A DNA stretch of 64,000 nt, from the NCBI GenBank assembly GCA_038380435.1, contig JAWZYU010000010.1, positions 48,084,135-48,148,134 on the forward strand, written 5' to 3'. This document shows, piece after piece, positions 54,165-64,000 of the stretch (position 1 is its first letter; every line of letters begins with the position of its first letter). The notes under the pieces were generated by a model, which was not told the DNA's origin, ran no database searches, and saw only the letters and a list, made by a program, of their open reading frames with translations. The position numbers were made by a program, and so were the translations under genes. This stretch comes from Ryuthela nishihirai (lineage: Eukaryota > Arthropoda > Arachnida > Araneae > Heptathelidae).

Positions 54165-55345
54165 TAGAGCTTACAAAAATGGTAAGATCGTTTGGGATGA
54201 CAAAAATGGTAAGATCATTTGGGATGACAAAAATGGTAAGATCATTTGGGATGACAAAAATGGTCTGATCTTTCGAGATGATGAAAAAAAAAGCATGATC
54301 GTTTGAGATGACAAAAATGGTGCGATCCTTTGAGAGACAAAAATCATGTGATCTTCTGAGATGACAAAAATGGTGCGATCCTTTGAGAGACAAAAATCAT
54401 GTGATCTTCTGAGATGACAAAAATGATTTTATCACTTGAGATGACAAAACTGGCAAGGTGGTTTGAGATGGCAAAAATGGTATGATCATTTTAGATGAGA
54501 AAAATGAGATGATTGTTTCAGATGACAAAAATGGTATGATCTTCTGAGATGACAAAAATATTATGATCTTCTGGGATGACAAAAATGGTAATGTCTTATG
54601 TGATGACAAAAATGGTATGATCTTCTGAGATGACAAAAAAAAGCATGACCGTTTGAGATGACAAAATGGTGCGATCCTTTGAGAGACAAAAATCATGTGA
54701 TCTTCTGAGATGACAAAAATGGCATGATTGTTTGAGATGACAAACATGGCATGATTGTTTGAGATGACAAAAATGATTTGATCACTTGAGATGACAAAAC
54801 TGGCAAGATCGTTTGAGATGGCAAAAATGATTTTATCACTTGAGATGACAAAACTGGCAAGGTGGTTTGAGATGGCAAAAATGGTATGATCATTTTAGAT
54901 GAGAAAAATGAGATGATTGTTTCAGATGACAAAAATGGTATGATCTTCTGAGATGACAAAAATATTATGATCTTCTGGGATGACAAAAATGGTAATGTCT
55001 TATGTGATGACAAAAATGGTATGATCTTCTGAGATGACAAAAAAAAGCATGACCGTTTGAGATGACAAAATGGTGCGATCCTTTGAGAGACAAAAATCAT
55101 GTGATCTTCTGAGATGACAAAAATGGCATGATTGTTTGAGATGACAAAAATGGCATGATTGTTTGAGATGACAAAAATGATTTGATCACTTGAGATGACA
55201 AAACTGGCAAGATCGTTTGAGATGGCAAAATGGTATGATCGTTTGAGATGAGAAAAATTAGATGATCGTTTCAGATGACAAAAATGGTATGATATTCTGA
55301 GATGACAAAAAAGAGCATGATCGTTTGAGATGACCAAAATGGTAA
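54165..55345. repeat. ~30-bp tandem array with 404-bp higher-order duplication
   Basis: Units contain GAGATGACAAAAATGGTATG and ATCTTCTGAGATGACAAAAA. The block starting GATTTTATCACTTGAG at 54425 recurs at 54829 with the same unit order. Long minus-strand open frames (54397-54747, 54693-55337) arise because the unit is near a multiple of three and lacks stops. Confidence 0.95.
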
Positions 55346-55838
55346 GGATTAAGCTGCCGCCAAGAACCCCAGTTACTGAGTGGCCCCCAAATCTTCGATC
55401 ACATTATCAAAGCTAACAGCTCTGATACTGTGATCGTTCCAGCTTTGACTTTGATACCGATACGAACCCAGGCAATATTATTTATATTGATGTTGATGCC
55501 TGGAGGGTTTTGGTTCTTCCAATATCGTCCAGACAAATTGCTTGTCCAGACAGACTCTTCGACGAGCAATCTTCTTATTTGTAGACATTGCCAGAGAGGC
55601 AATGTTCAAAGAGGCAGTTCTAGATCACGCTGTGTAAAAGCATATAAATGGGTTTAATATTGGATTTTGGTACCCAAATGGAAATGTATTTGTACTGATC
55701 ACTATCACGTGGAATGTGATGCTCATATGAAAAGATCATAATGAGAAAACGTCAGTTTTTTGACGTTGTTGTTTCCTGTTTCGTCATACCGGAGCAGTGG
55801 GCTCTGTGTGTCGTAAAATTAGTTCACTCGCTCTAGTG
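55346..55838. other. Spacer, nothing recognised
   Basis: No supported element or gene. Confidence 0.45.
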
Positions 55839-56250
55839 CTTTGGGTTGGAATTTTTTATCTGCGAGCTGTATCATTTTGCACACAATAGGCAAATTGGAC
55901 AGGTGGCAAAGACCACAAGAACTTATAAAAAGTTGTCAGAATAAAATTCATAGAAGTTGGGAGGGGCATTGGACAGTTGTTAAGAATTTTACGAAACCAC
56001 CCGTAAAGGCCATCCAGCGAATTCTTTACTGTGTACCAAGGTAGGCTCTCCTGCAGAGTGCGACAACGGCTTATAAGCCCCATCCGACAGACTGGGCCTT
56101 TAGAAGCCTAACGGTATCCCCTTTCTCCTTAAAGAAATCCGAATGCAGGTTGCGAAGATAAATCTCAAAGCAGGCATAGTCGGGACTCGAACCTTGGAGT
56201 TGTAGATGTCGAACCTGACGCACTACTTATTGAGCCTCCTCCTTCTCCTC
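55839..56250 (-). mobile_element. SINE-A, very old copy
   Basis: TTTGCACACAATAGGCAAAT, AAGGCCATCCAGCGAATTCT, AAGATAAATCTCAAAGCAGG and GTCGGGACTCGAACCTTGGA in the expected order, with indels throughout. Confidence 0.83.
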
Positions 56251-56482
56251 CCCAAGGGATAGTGTCTGGAGAGAAAAGTTCCAGGAAATGAAATGATTTC
56301 AATAAAAATATACTTGTATTGGAAATGGATAATTGAATGATATAAAATATTTCGGTCCATTTTTAATGGAATGATGGGAAATCTAAGCTGTCTAGGGATG
56401 GCGCAATACTTGAATATTTCCGAGACTGAACAGCAAAAAAAATGGCTCAGGGCTAAACAAATTTGCATTTCCTTATTGTAGA

Positions 56483-56871
56483 GGGGCGGGGGTGGCTCAG
56501 TCGGTAGCTCTAGGCTCGTAATCTGTAGTTCCCAGGTTCGAGTCCCAGCTGGGTCAGCGTTGAGATTTATCTCCGCAAAATTCCCCGCTTTGCCCACGGT
56601 CAGTAGGGGACACCGATGGGCTTTGGAAAGGCCGCAGTCCGTCGGATGGGACGTTAAGCCGTGGCCCCCCGTGTGCGGGAGAGCCATACCTTGTGCATGT
56701 TAAAGAACACGGTGGATGGCCTTGACGGGAGGCTACCATCTGTCTCCCAACAGCTGTTCCAGTGGGTCCCCTCACCCAACCTTCTCTGAGCCTTCGGGGT
56801 CCATGTGACCTGGCCATTTAGCACATTGTGTGCAGAAAGGTGCCGCTCAGAGGTAAAACAACCCAACCCAA
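56483..56871 (+). mobile_element. SINE-A, full length, with TSD
   Basis: TSD CCTTATTGTAGA at about 56471-56482 and 56872-56883. The head lacks GCGCCAG (reads GGTAGCTCTAGGCTCG). Confidence 0.95.
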
Positions 56872-57137
56872 CCTTATTGTAGAATATGGAAAGGGAATCT
56901 AAGCAAGAACATAATGTTCATTAATTAGCAATTAAACAGCATACCACCAAGTGTACAAAGATCGATTTAGGATTATTCATGATGAATCATATAGAAAGGA
57001 AAATTAGCAGCCTACTGTGACAAATCACGTACTATGTGCAGTGTGTAAATGATATAAGAGCTGAAAACTTATATACATTGATACGTGACACGATACAGCC
57101 TGCACCGATATTAAATTCCTCCCATAATCTTGGATAA

Positions 57138-57515
57138 TAGGTGGCTTCATTCTCATAATGGTAGGCTCGTAATTTGCAATTCTCAGGTTTGAGTCCCAGT
57201 TGTGCCAGTGTTGAAATTTATGTCCGCTAACTCCCACCTTGCCCTCTATCAGAAAAGAGACACCTATGGTCTTGAAAAAACCGGTATCCGTCGGATGTGA
57301 CTTTAAGTCGTGATCCCGTGTGCAGGAAAGAGTCATACCCTGTGCACATCGAAAAATGCGCTGAATGGCCTTCACAGGAGGCTTTCATCTGTCTCCTTAC
57401 ATCTGTTCAGTGGAACTTCTTCAACCTTCTCTGAGTCTTTGGGGTCCTTGCGACCTGACCATTAGCGTAATAAATGACACAATAAAAGTGTTCAAAGGTA
57501 AAGCAACCCAGCCCA
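57138..57515 (+). mobile_element. SINE-A, very old copy
   Basis: GGTGGCTTCATTCTCATAAT, GTTTGAGTCCCAGTTGTGCC, GTCGGATGTGACTTTAAGTC and CCTTCTCTGAGTCTTTGGGG in order. Confidence 0.83.
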
Positions 57516-57575
57516 TATTGTAACATGTCACTTAATATTATATAAATATATATACGAATAATATTGTTCGTATCT

Positions 57576-57785
57576 GGGGCCAGATCTAGGGGCAAGGGGC
57601 TACCCCCCCCCCCCAAAAAAAAAAAAAAATATTTGGTAATGTAGTAAGGGTAATGGAAGCAAAAACTGTAAAACTTTCGCATATTTGAGACATTTTAAAA
57701 CTGTTAAAACGGAGAGAGAAATCTTATACTTCAATGTAAATGCAGTATCTTGTCACCGACCCTTGATTATGTCCCACATCTAGTC
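57576..57785. mobile_element. hAT-like MITE, third relative of 7213
   Basis: Left end GGGGCCAGATCTAGGGGCAA and an inverted CTAGATGTGGG at the right. The direct repeat TTGTTCGTATCT flanks it (57564-57575 and 57786-57797). The direct repeat is longer than the 8 bp of hAT, so the exact ends are uncertain. C and A runs lie inside. Confidence 0.6.
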
Positions 57786-57797
57786 TTGTTCGTATCT

Positions 57798-58777
57798 TAA
57801 TATATCTCTGCTGTTGATTTCGTCTACAAGTGATCAACCGACTTATGTAGAAAATGGCAAGAACTAACTATGAGAGAAAAAGGTTTATCTAAACACTTGA
57901 TTCCTGACTTCAAATCCCGCAACAGAAAAATTGTTCTGTTTTATTATTTCTTCGATCTGCCTCTTCTCTTTATTTTCTTATTTTCTTTATATTTTTTGTT
58001 CCTAAATGTAACGAGAATACAAATAGCCAAACAAACAAGAGTATTTTGAGCTTGAAATCTCCCTACGTAATTTCCGGAATAGAATTCTATTTATGGGTGT
58101 ATCTGAGAAAAAACGCAATTTAACATGTTTTGAAAAGTCTGCCACAGACTTTTCACCAGGTTTTCTATCATGACACAATAGAGGGCATCAGAATCTAGTT
58201 TGGCGTTATCCTTTTCCAGTATTGTAAATTCAGTATCGGCTTATCGCTTTCTCTCCGATTTCTCCCATTTACACTCCAGGACCGTCTTGTTCGCAACGAG
58301 AAAATAAAAAGGTACAAAAGAAAAGAGTGCTATCGAATTTCACTTCCTATTACAAGGCGAAAAAAGTAGAGCAAAAAGCGACAGAGTGCGAAGGCGACTT
58401 TTTTGCTTCGAATAAAGTTGCAAAAGCCAAACGAATGAATAAATTTCTGCAGAAACTCTTTTATGGGATTTAAAAGAAACCTGAGTGTGTAAACAAAACA
58501 ATCTGATTTTTCATTTTAACTTACGAGTTGTTTTCTTTCCTGTGAGTATATTCATGCCATCCTGGTTGAACACTTAACGGGTTGTTTCGTTTTGCATTTG
58601 TAGCCCAAAGACGATGGCGTGAGTAGTTCTTTTTGTTATCCGCAGTAATAATGACTCTTGGAAATCTTCAGGACAAGAGAACCACCAGTAAAAAAAAGCT
58701 GCCCTAAAATATTAAAATGTTATTTTTAACATAAAATATTGCTATAAAAACAATATACAGTATTTTTCTTAAGAACA
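57798..58777. other. AT-rich stretch, nothing recognised
   Basis: About 1 kb with no supported element or gene. Confidence 0.5.
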
Positions 58778-60118
58778 AGGTGTCCATAAAGTCTCTTTGC
58801 AATTTAAAAAATTTATTACAAAGGCAATTGATGAGATATCTTAATCAAATTTGTTCTATGTACTAAATGGTTATCAAAGTTTTTAATCACATTGAATTTG
58901 TGTATTTCAGGTACCACGTTGATGAAAGAGGTATTTTTTAAAGAAACTAAAAAATGGCTACTCCTCAAGAGAAGGCACAATGTGTAATCATGGTTCATTG
59001 AAACGAAATCGAATACGGAGACTCAGCGAAACTACAGAACTAAGTATGGAAGAGATCCACCGTCACGTCCGTCAATTCGTGCATGGCACAAGAAATTTAT
59101 GGAGAAAGGGACAGTGTTGGATAAAGGGAGGAGTGGACGACCAAGAACATCTGAGGAAAACTTCGATCGTGTAAGACAAGCCTTTAGTCGATCTCCCACA
59201 ACGTCCATCCGTACTGCTGCCAGACAGTTAGAGCTACCACGTTCAACAATGCACAAAGTCCTACACAAGAACTTGCGATTGTACGCTTACAAAGTGCAAC
59301 TCTTACAGGCACTCGAGCCAAATGATAAACCAAGACGAAAAGAGTTTGCAGTTAACATGCTGGAACGAATTTCTGAGGATGAAACGTTCCTCACCCGAGT
59401 TTGTTTTAGTGATGAGGCAACCTTTCATGTCTCAGGGAAACTGAACACATATAACGTGAGAATCTGGGGATCAGAACACCCCCATGTGACTAGTGAACTT
59501 CACCGAGATAGTCCAAAGGTTAATGTGTGGTGTGGGATCATGTGCAATCGAATCCTTGGTCCATGTTTTTTCAACGAGTCATCAATTACTGCAAATGTTT
59601 ACTTTGATCTTTTGACTGAATATGTGGCACCACAACTAGATGATCTTCAACCAACCATTATTTTCCAGCAAGATGGTGCACCACCACATTGGGGACTGCA
59701 AGTTCGTGGGTTCCTAAATCAAACATTTCCAGACCGGTGGATTGGAAGGGATGGCCCAATTCCCTGGCCATCTCGTTCACCAGATATCATTCCCCTGGAC
59801 TTCTTTCTATGGGGTTATGTTAAAGATATCAAAGATATCGTGTATCGAACAAAGATACGGGACATCACTGACCTAAAGCAAAAGATCACTGATGCCATTG
59901 CCACCATCGATGAGACTATGCTACAGTGAACATGGGAAGAAATCTAGTACCGTCTTGATGTGCTTCGTGCAACTAATGGTGCCCAAATAGAGGTGTATTA
60001 AATGATGGAAAAAAACTTCAATATCTGCTTCTTATTTTGTAATAATTTCCAAATATTTATCTTTTTATTTGATTTTTTAATAAATTTTTTAAATTGTAAA
60101 GAGACTTTATTGACAGCC
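58778..60118 (+). mobile_element. DD41D (rosa/visitor-like) Tc1/mariner transposon
   Basis: 1,341 bp. Terminal inverted repeats of about 40 bp: left AGGTGTCCATAAAGTCTCTT and right, inverted, GGCTGTCAATAAAGTCTCTT, both continuing into CAATTTAAAAAATTTATTA. TA follows the right end (60119-60120); the left flank is CA (58776-58777), probably a mutated TA. One transposase pseudogene fills the interior. A SINE-A lies 24 bases downstream. Confidence 0.92.
58954..60001 (+). pseudogene. DD41D transposase pseudogene
   Basis: The start ATG 58954 reads MATPQEKAQCVI; an extra base near 58993 then shifts the frame into a stop. The main frame from 59099 encodes 276 residues: a helix-turn-helix region (GRSGRPRTSEENFDRV, TSIRTAARQLELPRST), then the catalytic domain with Asp in CFSDEATF (residue 105), Asp in FQQDGAPPHWG (192) and Asp in SPDIIPLDFFLWG (234). 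There are 41 residues between the second and third Asp, hence DD41D. A TGA at 59927 and a following TAG truncate the C-terminus; the original stop is TAA ending at 60001, giving about 349 residues if intact. KDI is duplicated at 242-247. The catalytic triad is kept, so decay is recent. The enzyme would cut and paste DNA at TA sites. Confidence 0.92.
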
Positions 60119-60141
60119 TATATATTGGTACGAAACTGGAG

Positions 60142-60514
60142 CAGGGTGGCTCAGTCGGTAGCGCGCCAGGCTCATAATCTTCAGTTCCCAGGTTCGAATC
60201 CCAGCTGGTTCAGCGTTGAGATTTATCTCCGCAAAACTCCCCGCCCTGCCCACGGTCAGTAGGGGACACCGATGGGATTGGGAAGGCCGCCGTCCGTCGG
60301 ATAGGACGTTAAGCCGTATGCGGGAGAGCCATACCCTCTGCACGTTAAAGAACACGCTGGATGGCCTTGACGGGAGGCTACCATCTGTCTCTCAACAGCT
60401 GTTACAGTGGGGCCGTTCCACCCAACCTTCTCTGAGCCTTCGGAATCCCTGTGATCTAGTCATTTAGCCCATGGTGTGCAAAAAAGTGCAGCTCAGAGAT
60501 AAAACAACCAACCA
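60142..60514 (+). mobile_element. SINE-A, nearly full length
   Basis: The head starts within the G run (GCAGGGTGGCTCAGTCGG). The body lacks GGCCCCGTG around 60315. Tail AACAACCAACC. Confidence 0.95.
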
Positions 60515-60632
60515 AAGGTAGGAAACATTAGTATCCCATTTATATATATATATATACATATATAGCTAATGTGATATTTAAAGACGATTGGAAGTGATTG
60601 ACTGACGGTTGACTGTCTGACGACTTACTGAT

Positions 60633-60995
60633 GGGGGCGGGGGTGGCTCAGTCGGTAGCGCGCCAGGCTCGTAATCTGTAGTTCACAGGTTCGAGTCCCA
60701 GCTGGGTCAGCGTTGAGATTTATCTCCGCAAAATTCCCCGCCCTGCCCACGGTCAGTAGGGGACACCGATGGGCTTGGAAAGGCCGCCGTCAGTCGGATG
60801 GGACGTTAAGCCATACCCTGTGCACGTTAAAGAACACGCTGGATGGCCTTGACGGGAGGCTACCATCTGTCTCCCAAGAGCTTGTTCCAGTGGGTCCCCT
60901 CCCCCAACCTTCTCTGAGCCTTCGGGTCCATGTGACCTGGCCATTTAGCCCATGGTGTGCAAAAAAGTGCCGCTCAGAGGTAAAACAACCCAACC
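60633..60995 (+). mobile_element. SINE-A, full length, with 12-bp TSD
   Basis: Exact TSD CGACTTACTGAT at 60621-60632 and 60996-61007. About 24 bases around GTGGCCCCGTGTGCGG are deleted from the body near 60811. Confidence 0.96.
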
Positions 60996-61049
60996 CGACT
61001 TACTGATAGGAGATCACCCTAATTCTAACAATGATTCAAAAATGGTACA

Positions 61050-61495
61050 GTTCTGAAAATTTGCACCTAGGGGTAATCCGGGTCGTCGATCTTGATAAAA
61101 AATTGATCTCCGACGTGTGCTTCAAGGTCAACACAGGTCACGTACAGTTCAGCTCATGATCTACCTGTGCTAGAAACGTGAAAATTGGTGTCTGTGTTTC
61201 AGAATATAGATGTCGGAAACGTTAACATATTTCGGATCCGGGGTGCCATTCGAGGTCAAAGGTCAGATTTAAAACTACAAGTGCTAGAGTTAAAAATTGC
61301 TTTGTGGGGATATTTTGAGTGATAGATTTCAGAAATTTTGGACATGATGCGTGCTTTGAGGTCAAAACTCAAATAGAGATCTACTAATGTTAGAGAGCTA
61401 AATATTCATCACTTAAGATAATTTTAGTCGTAGATCTCAGAAATTATGCCAATTTTTGATGTGATGGGTCCTTCGAGGTCAAAGGTCATATTTCC
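61050..61495 (+). repeat. Satellite family S, array 2 (inverted relative to 21 kb)
   Basis: CGAGGTCAAAGGTCA is followed by GTGCTAGAG, AAAATTGC, GATAGATTTCAGAAATT and again GAGGTCAAA, about four times. Each block is the reverse complement of the 21000-21640 sequence. Confidence 0.75.
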
Positions 61496-61496
61496 A

Positions 61497-62048
61497 TCAG
61501 GTTTCCTACCATGACATTTCGCTAATGCCACCAGGTTTCCTACCATGACATTTCATTGATGCCACCAGGTTTGTTATCATGACATAAGTGATGCCGTCTG
61601 GTTTCCTATCAGGGCATTTAAGTGATGCCACCAGGTTTCCTATACTGATGCCATCAGGTTTTCTATCAAGATATTTAAACAATGCCAGATTCCTACTATG
61701 ACATTTCACTAATGCCATCGGTTTCTTCTCAGGGCATTTAAACGAATCCATCAGGTTTCCTACCATGACATTTCGCTGATGCCACCATGTATCCTATCAG
61801 GGCTTGAATCTATCAGGGCACTGAAGGAAGCCACAAGGTTTCCTACCATGACATGTCGCTGATGCCACCAGGTTTTCTCTCAGTGCATTTAAGTGACGTC
61901 AACAGGTTTCCTATCAGGGCCTGTTGGGTCAAAAACCTGTTGGGGTCATTTAAGTTACCCCAACAGGTTTTCTATCAGGGCATTTAAGTAATGCCACCAG
62001 GTTTCCAAAAAAAGGCATTTAACTGATACCACCAGATTTCGTACCAGG
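61497..62048. repeat. 34-38 bp minisatellite (~15 copies)
   Basis: Units contain GATGCCACCAGGTTTCCTA followed by TCAGGGCATTTAAGT or CCATGACATTTCGCT; two unit types alternate irregularly. It directly follows the satellite S array. Confidence 0.9.
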
Positions 62049-62078
62049 GGTAGGGGTGCAGTCGGTAGTGCGCAATGC
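62049..62078 (+). mobile_element. SINE head fragment
   Basis: GGGGTAGGGGTGCAGTCGGT resembles the first bases of the SINE-A head. It sits between the minisatellite and the Tc1-like remnant. Confidence 0.35.
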
Positions 62079-62774
62079 CTGGAAGTCTTCCTCATGTTCC
62101 ATGAACCATTCTTGAAGAATCCGGGTAGTGTGGCATGGCGCATTATCCTGCTTAAAGAAGAACTATTAAAGTTTCTTAAAGTACGTTATAAATTCTTTAA
62201 GAAGAACTATTGCACTACTAGAGGGAAATACCGTTGCCATGAAAGGATGTACCTAGTGTGCAATGATGTTTAGATAGGTGGTAGACGTCATAGTTTCCTG
62301 CACATGAATGATTGGACCCAGGGTTTCCCAGCGGAACTTTGTTCAAAGCATTACACTTCCTCCACCGGCTTGTTTTCGCCCCACGGTGTATCCTGGTGCC
62401 AACACTTCCCCAGGTAAATGAAGCACAAGTACCCGCCCGTCCACATGATGCAACATGAAAGAGATTCATCGGACCACTACTCCCGTCACCAGCATTCAAA
62501 TTACGGGCGACTTGCGCCACAGTATCCCTTCTGTTGGCTCGTACCATACGGGATAACTTCGCTCACCTCTGGCATCGATGAGCCGTGGTCAGCCCGCACC
62601 TTACCATCGGTTCGTGGTTTTTCCCTCCTGGGACCACTTTTTGAAGATACTAACCACGGCTGACCGTGAGCATTCCACAAGCCTTTCCGTCTCGGAAATT
62701 CTCTGACCCAGTCATCTGACCATTACAATTTGACCTTTGTCAAACTCACCTAAGTCCGCTGCCTTTCCCATCTG
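62079..62774 (-). pseudogene. Tc1-like transposase pseudogene
   Basis: On the minus strand from ATG at about 62774: MGKAADLGEFDKGQIVMVR, a stop, then ISETERLVECSRSAVVSIFK and KKWSQEGKTTNRW, which is the N-terminal helix-turn-helix of this Tc1 group. Further on come RLIDARGE, VRANRRDTVAQVARNLNAGD and, after a deletion that removes the first catalytic region, LHHVDGRVLVLHLPGEVLAP, TVGRKQAGGGSVML and WETLGPIIHVQETMTSTTYL. Near 62100-62150 DNAPCHTTRILQEWF-type sequence marks the second catalytic Asp. Multiple stops, a deletion and an inserted repeat at 62150-62215 make it non-functional. The family is DD34E; the third residue is not in the window. Confidence 0.8.
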
Positions 62775-62919
62775 AAGAACAAGAATAACACCGATTAACA
62801 GAGCTCAGTATCAAATGTTATTTGCACCGTTTCACGACCATCACACGAGCCGTCGTTTATCTGCAGTTGCTTCGATTTGCATAAACAAGCGCTGGTCATA
62901 ACGTTTTGGCTCTTCGGTG
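62079..62919 (-). mobile_element. Tc1-like transposon remnant
   Basis: The right end CACCGAAGAGCCAAAACGTT (read on the minus strand) is followed outward by TA at 62920-62921. The other end is lost where the SINE head fragment lies. Confidence 0.8.
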
Positions 62920-63134
62920 TACATACAATTATTTTATTTAGCTTCTGTCCGACCACCTTCCATTCTGATCAAAATCTACGGACGCCTCTGCCAGCATACG
63001 GAAAATAGAATTTCCCTTCTGATCGATTTCTTTGTTTTTTCTCTTCCTGAACTATTTGAATGAGATAATTAAGAAGAGGGTTTTGAGGCCATCATACCAG
63101 ACCATTGCTTTTTAAAGTCGATCAGTTTACTAAT

Positions 63135-63700
63135 TACACTCGTGTCCAAAAGCTAAACATAGTGGACAAAGTGGGCTATATTGAAGAAACAATCGGCAAA
63201 AACAGCAACAAAAGTACCGTTCAAATAACGGTGGGCACATGCAAATGTGGGAGTAATGATGCAATAGCATGTGATCCCATATAATTTGTATAAGAGACAA
63301 GCTGCACACCTGTAATGGTATAAATAACGGGATTGGTATGAAAAAGATCATTCCTTGTCACCAGCGCATTCTCTTTGTGTTCGAACCGATTTGTGCTGTA
63401 GCAATATGTTACACAGACAGCATATGGATATCCTTACACGTGGTCGGGTTTATCGGGATGCTGGAATCAGGCTGGACATCCCGATAATGAGTGATGTTGC
63501 CAGGGCAATAGGTGTGCATCAATCTGTGTTGATTCTAATCCACCTGCTTTAGTGGATGATTTTCTAGAAAATGAAGACTTTCATGGCCAGCTTATTCACC
63601 GACATCAACCTCACTGTAAAGGATCTTCCGACACCTTACTAAACTCTCGCGCATGAACGAATGCATCTCCAGGTAACTTTTCTAATTGCCACCCTTTGAA
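63135..63700 (+). pseudogene. Possible second Tc1-like transposase fragment
   Basis: A frame at 63355-63552 contains MDILTRGRVYRDAGIRLDIP and MSDVARAIGVHQSVL, which resembles the helix-turn-helix start of Tc1-type transposases (a GRVIGM...ARAIGVHRSVL-like pattern), with a frameshift between the two helices. ACTCGTGTCCAAAAGCTAAA at 63136 could be a terminal repeat. No catalytic block is seen, so this is weak. Confidence 0.4.
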
Positions 63701-63863
63701 CTACAGTGCATTTCACCAGTTTATCCTGTATTTTATGCCAGTTATATCGCGCATTTGCTTCTTCTTCTCATATTCCATATATATATATGTTTAACTGTAT
63801 ATCTATGCTTAACTAAATCCCCACTCTATATTTAATAGGATAAGCTTTAGAATCCTAATAAAT

Positions 63864-64000
63864 AGGAGGTGGAGATTTCAGTCACTAGCTCGCCAGGCTC
63901 GTAATATGAAGTTCCCACGTTCGAGTATCAACTGTGACAGCATTAAGATTTATCTCCATTTATCCCGATTATCATCCATTTATCCCCACCTTACCCTCAC
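63864..64000 (+). mobile_element. SINE-A, partial at window edge
   Basis: A degraded head (TTTCAGTCACTAGCTCGCCA, GTTCGAGTATCAACTGTGAC) and body start (AGCATTAAGATTTATCTCC). It continues beyond the window, with a local repeat of CATTTATCCC. Confidence 0.85.

Noticed and set aside
54397..55337. Long minus-strand open frames of 116 and 214 codons
   Set aside because: They lie wholly in a 30-bp tandem array whose period keeps the frame open; the protein is a low-complexity repeat with no promoter, start context or homology.

Overview
The window looks like repeat-dominated intergenic DNA from an arthropod nuclear genome, most plausibly an arachnid (spider). I see no convincing host gene, rRNA or intact tRNA gene. 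The reasons are the AT-rich base composition, eukaryote-type mobile elements throughout, homopolymers and microsatellites, and no run of dense open reading frames. The spider guess rests on memory of similar DD41D transposases in orb-weaver genomes and was not searched.

Five components account for most recognisable sequence. (1) About 34 copies or fragments of one tRNA-headed SINE of about 390 bp, here called SINE-A, lie on both strands. They range from nearly identical young copies with clean target-site duplications (TSDs) to very degraded ones. SINE-A has a tRNA-like head with A and B boxes, a conserved body and an (AACCC)-type tail. (2) A second tRNA-headed family of about 215 bp (SINE-B) has roughly five copies and has exchanged modules with SINE-A. 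(3) Minisatellite or satellite arrays with 30-42 bp units occur at about nine sites, the largest 2.6 kb with a 264-bp higher-order repeat. A longer-unit diverged satellite occurs at 21 kb and again, inverted, at 61 kb. (4) DNA transposons and MITEs: a DD41D mariner relative (58.8-60.1 kb), Tc1-like remnants (62-63.7 kb), a fold-back made from a mariner 3' end (40.6-41.2 kb), a piggyBac-type MITE with TTAA ends (19.3 kb), several hAT-type MITEs, a roughly 580-bp fold-back MITE family (FB) and a strongly palindromic MITE (MITE-P). (5) Retroelement coding remnants: an ORF1/gag-like zinc-knuckle gene (4.2-5.4 kb), a LINE reverse transcriptase (32.3-33.6 kb), a Penelope-like GIY-YIG end (43.7-44.1 kb) and a candidate LTR (11.4-12.3 kb). 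All coding remnants are broken.

Layout: 0-8.5 kb is SINEs, MITEs and a dead ORF1; 8.56-11.19 kb is satellite; 11.4-12.3 kb a candidate LTR; 12.8-29.6 kb mostly SINE-A/B interspersed with minisatellites and an unusual GC-rich 1.17-kb insert; 30-37.4 kb a LINE and nested FB/hAT/SINE insertions; 37.4-46 kb AT-rich DNA with mariner, hAT, Penelope remnants and a 42-bp array; 46.97-50.8 kb a nested composite with a tandem palindrome array; 51.7-58 kb SINEs and a 30-bp array; 58.8-64 kb transposons, SINEs and satellites.

Nothing here acts as a pathway. The interest is in how the elements nest, recombine and turn into tandem repeats. The best candidates for new description are the MITE-P array inside an FB element, the mariner 3'-end fold-back, the SINE-B/SINE-A chimera, the SINE with extra sequence inside its TSD, and the GC-rich insert.
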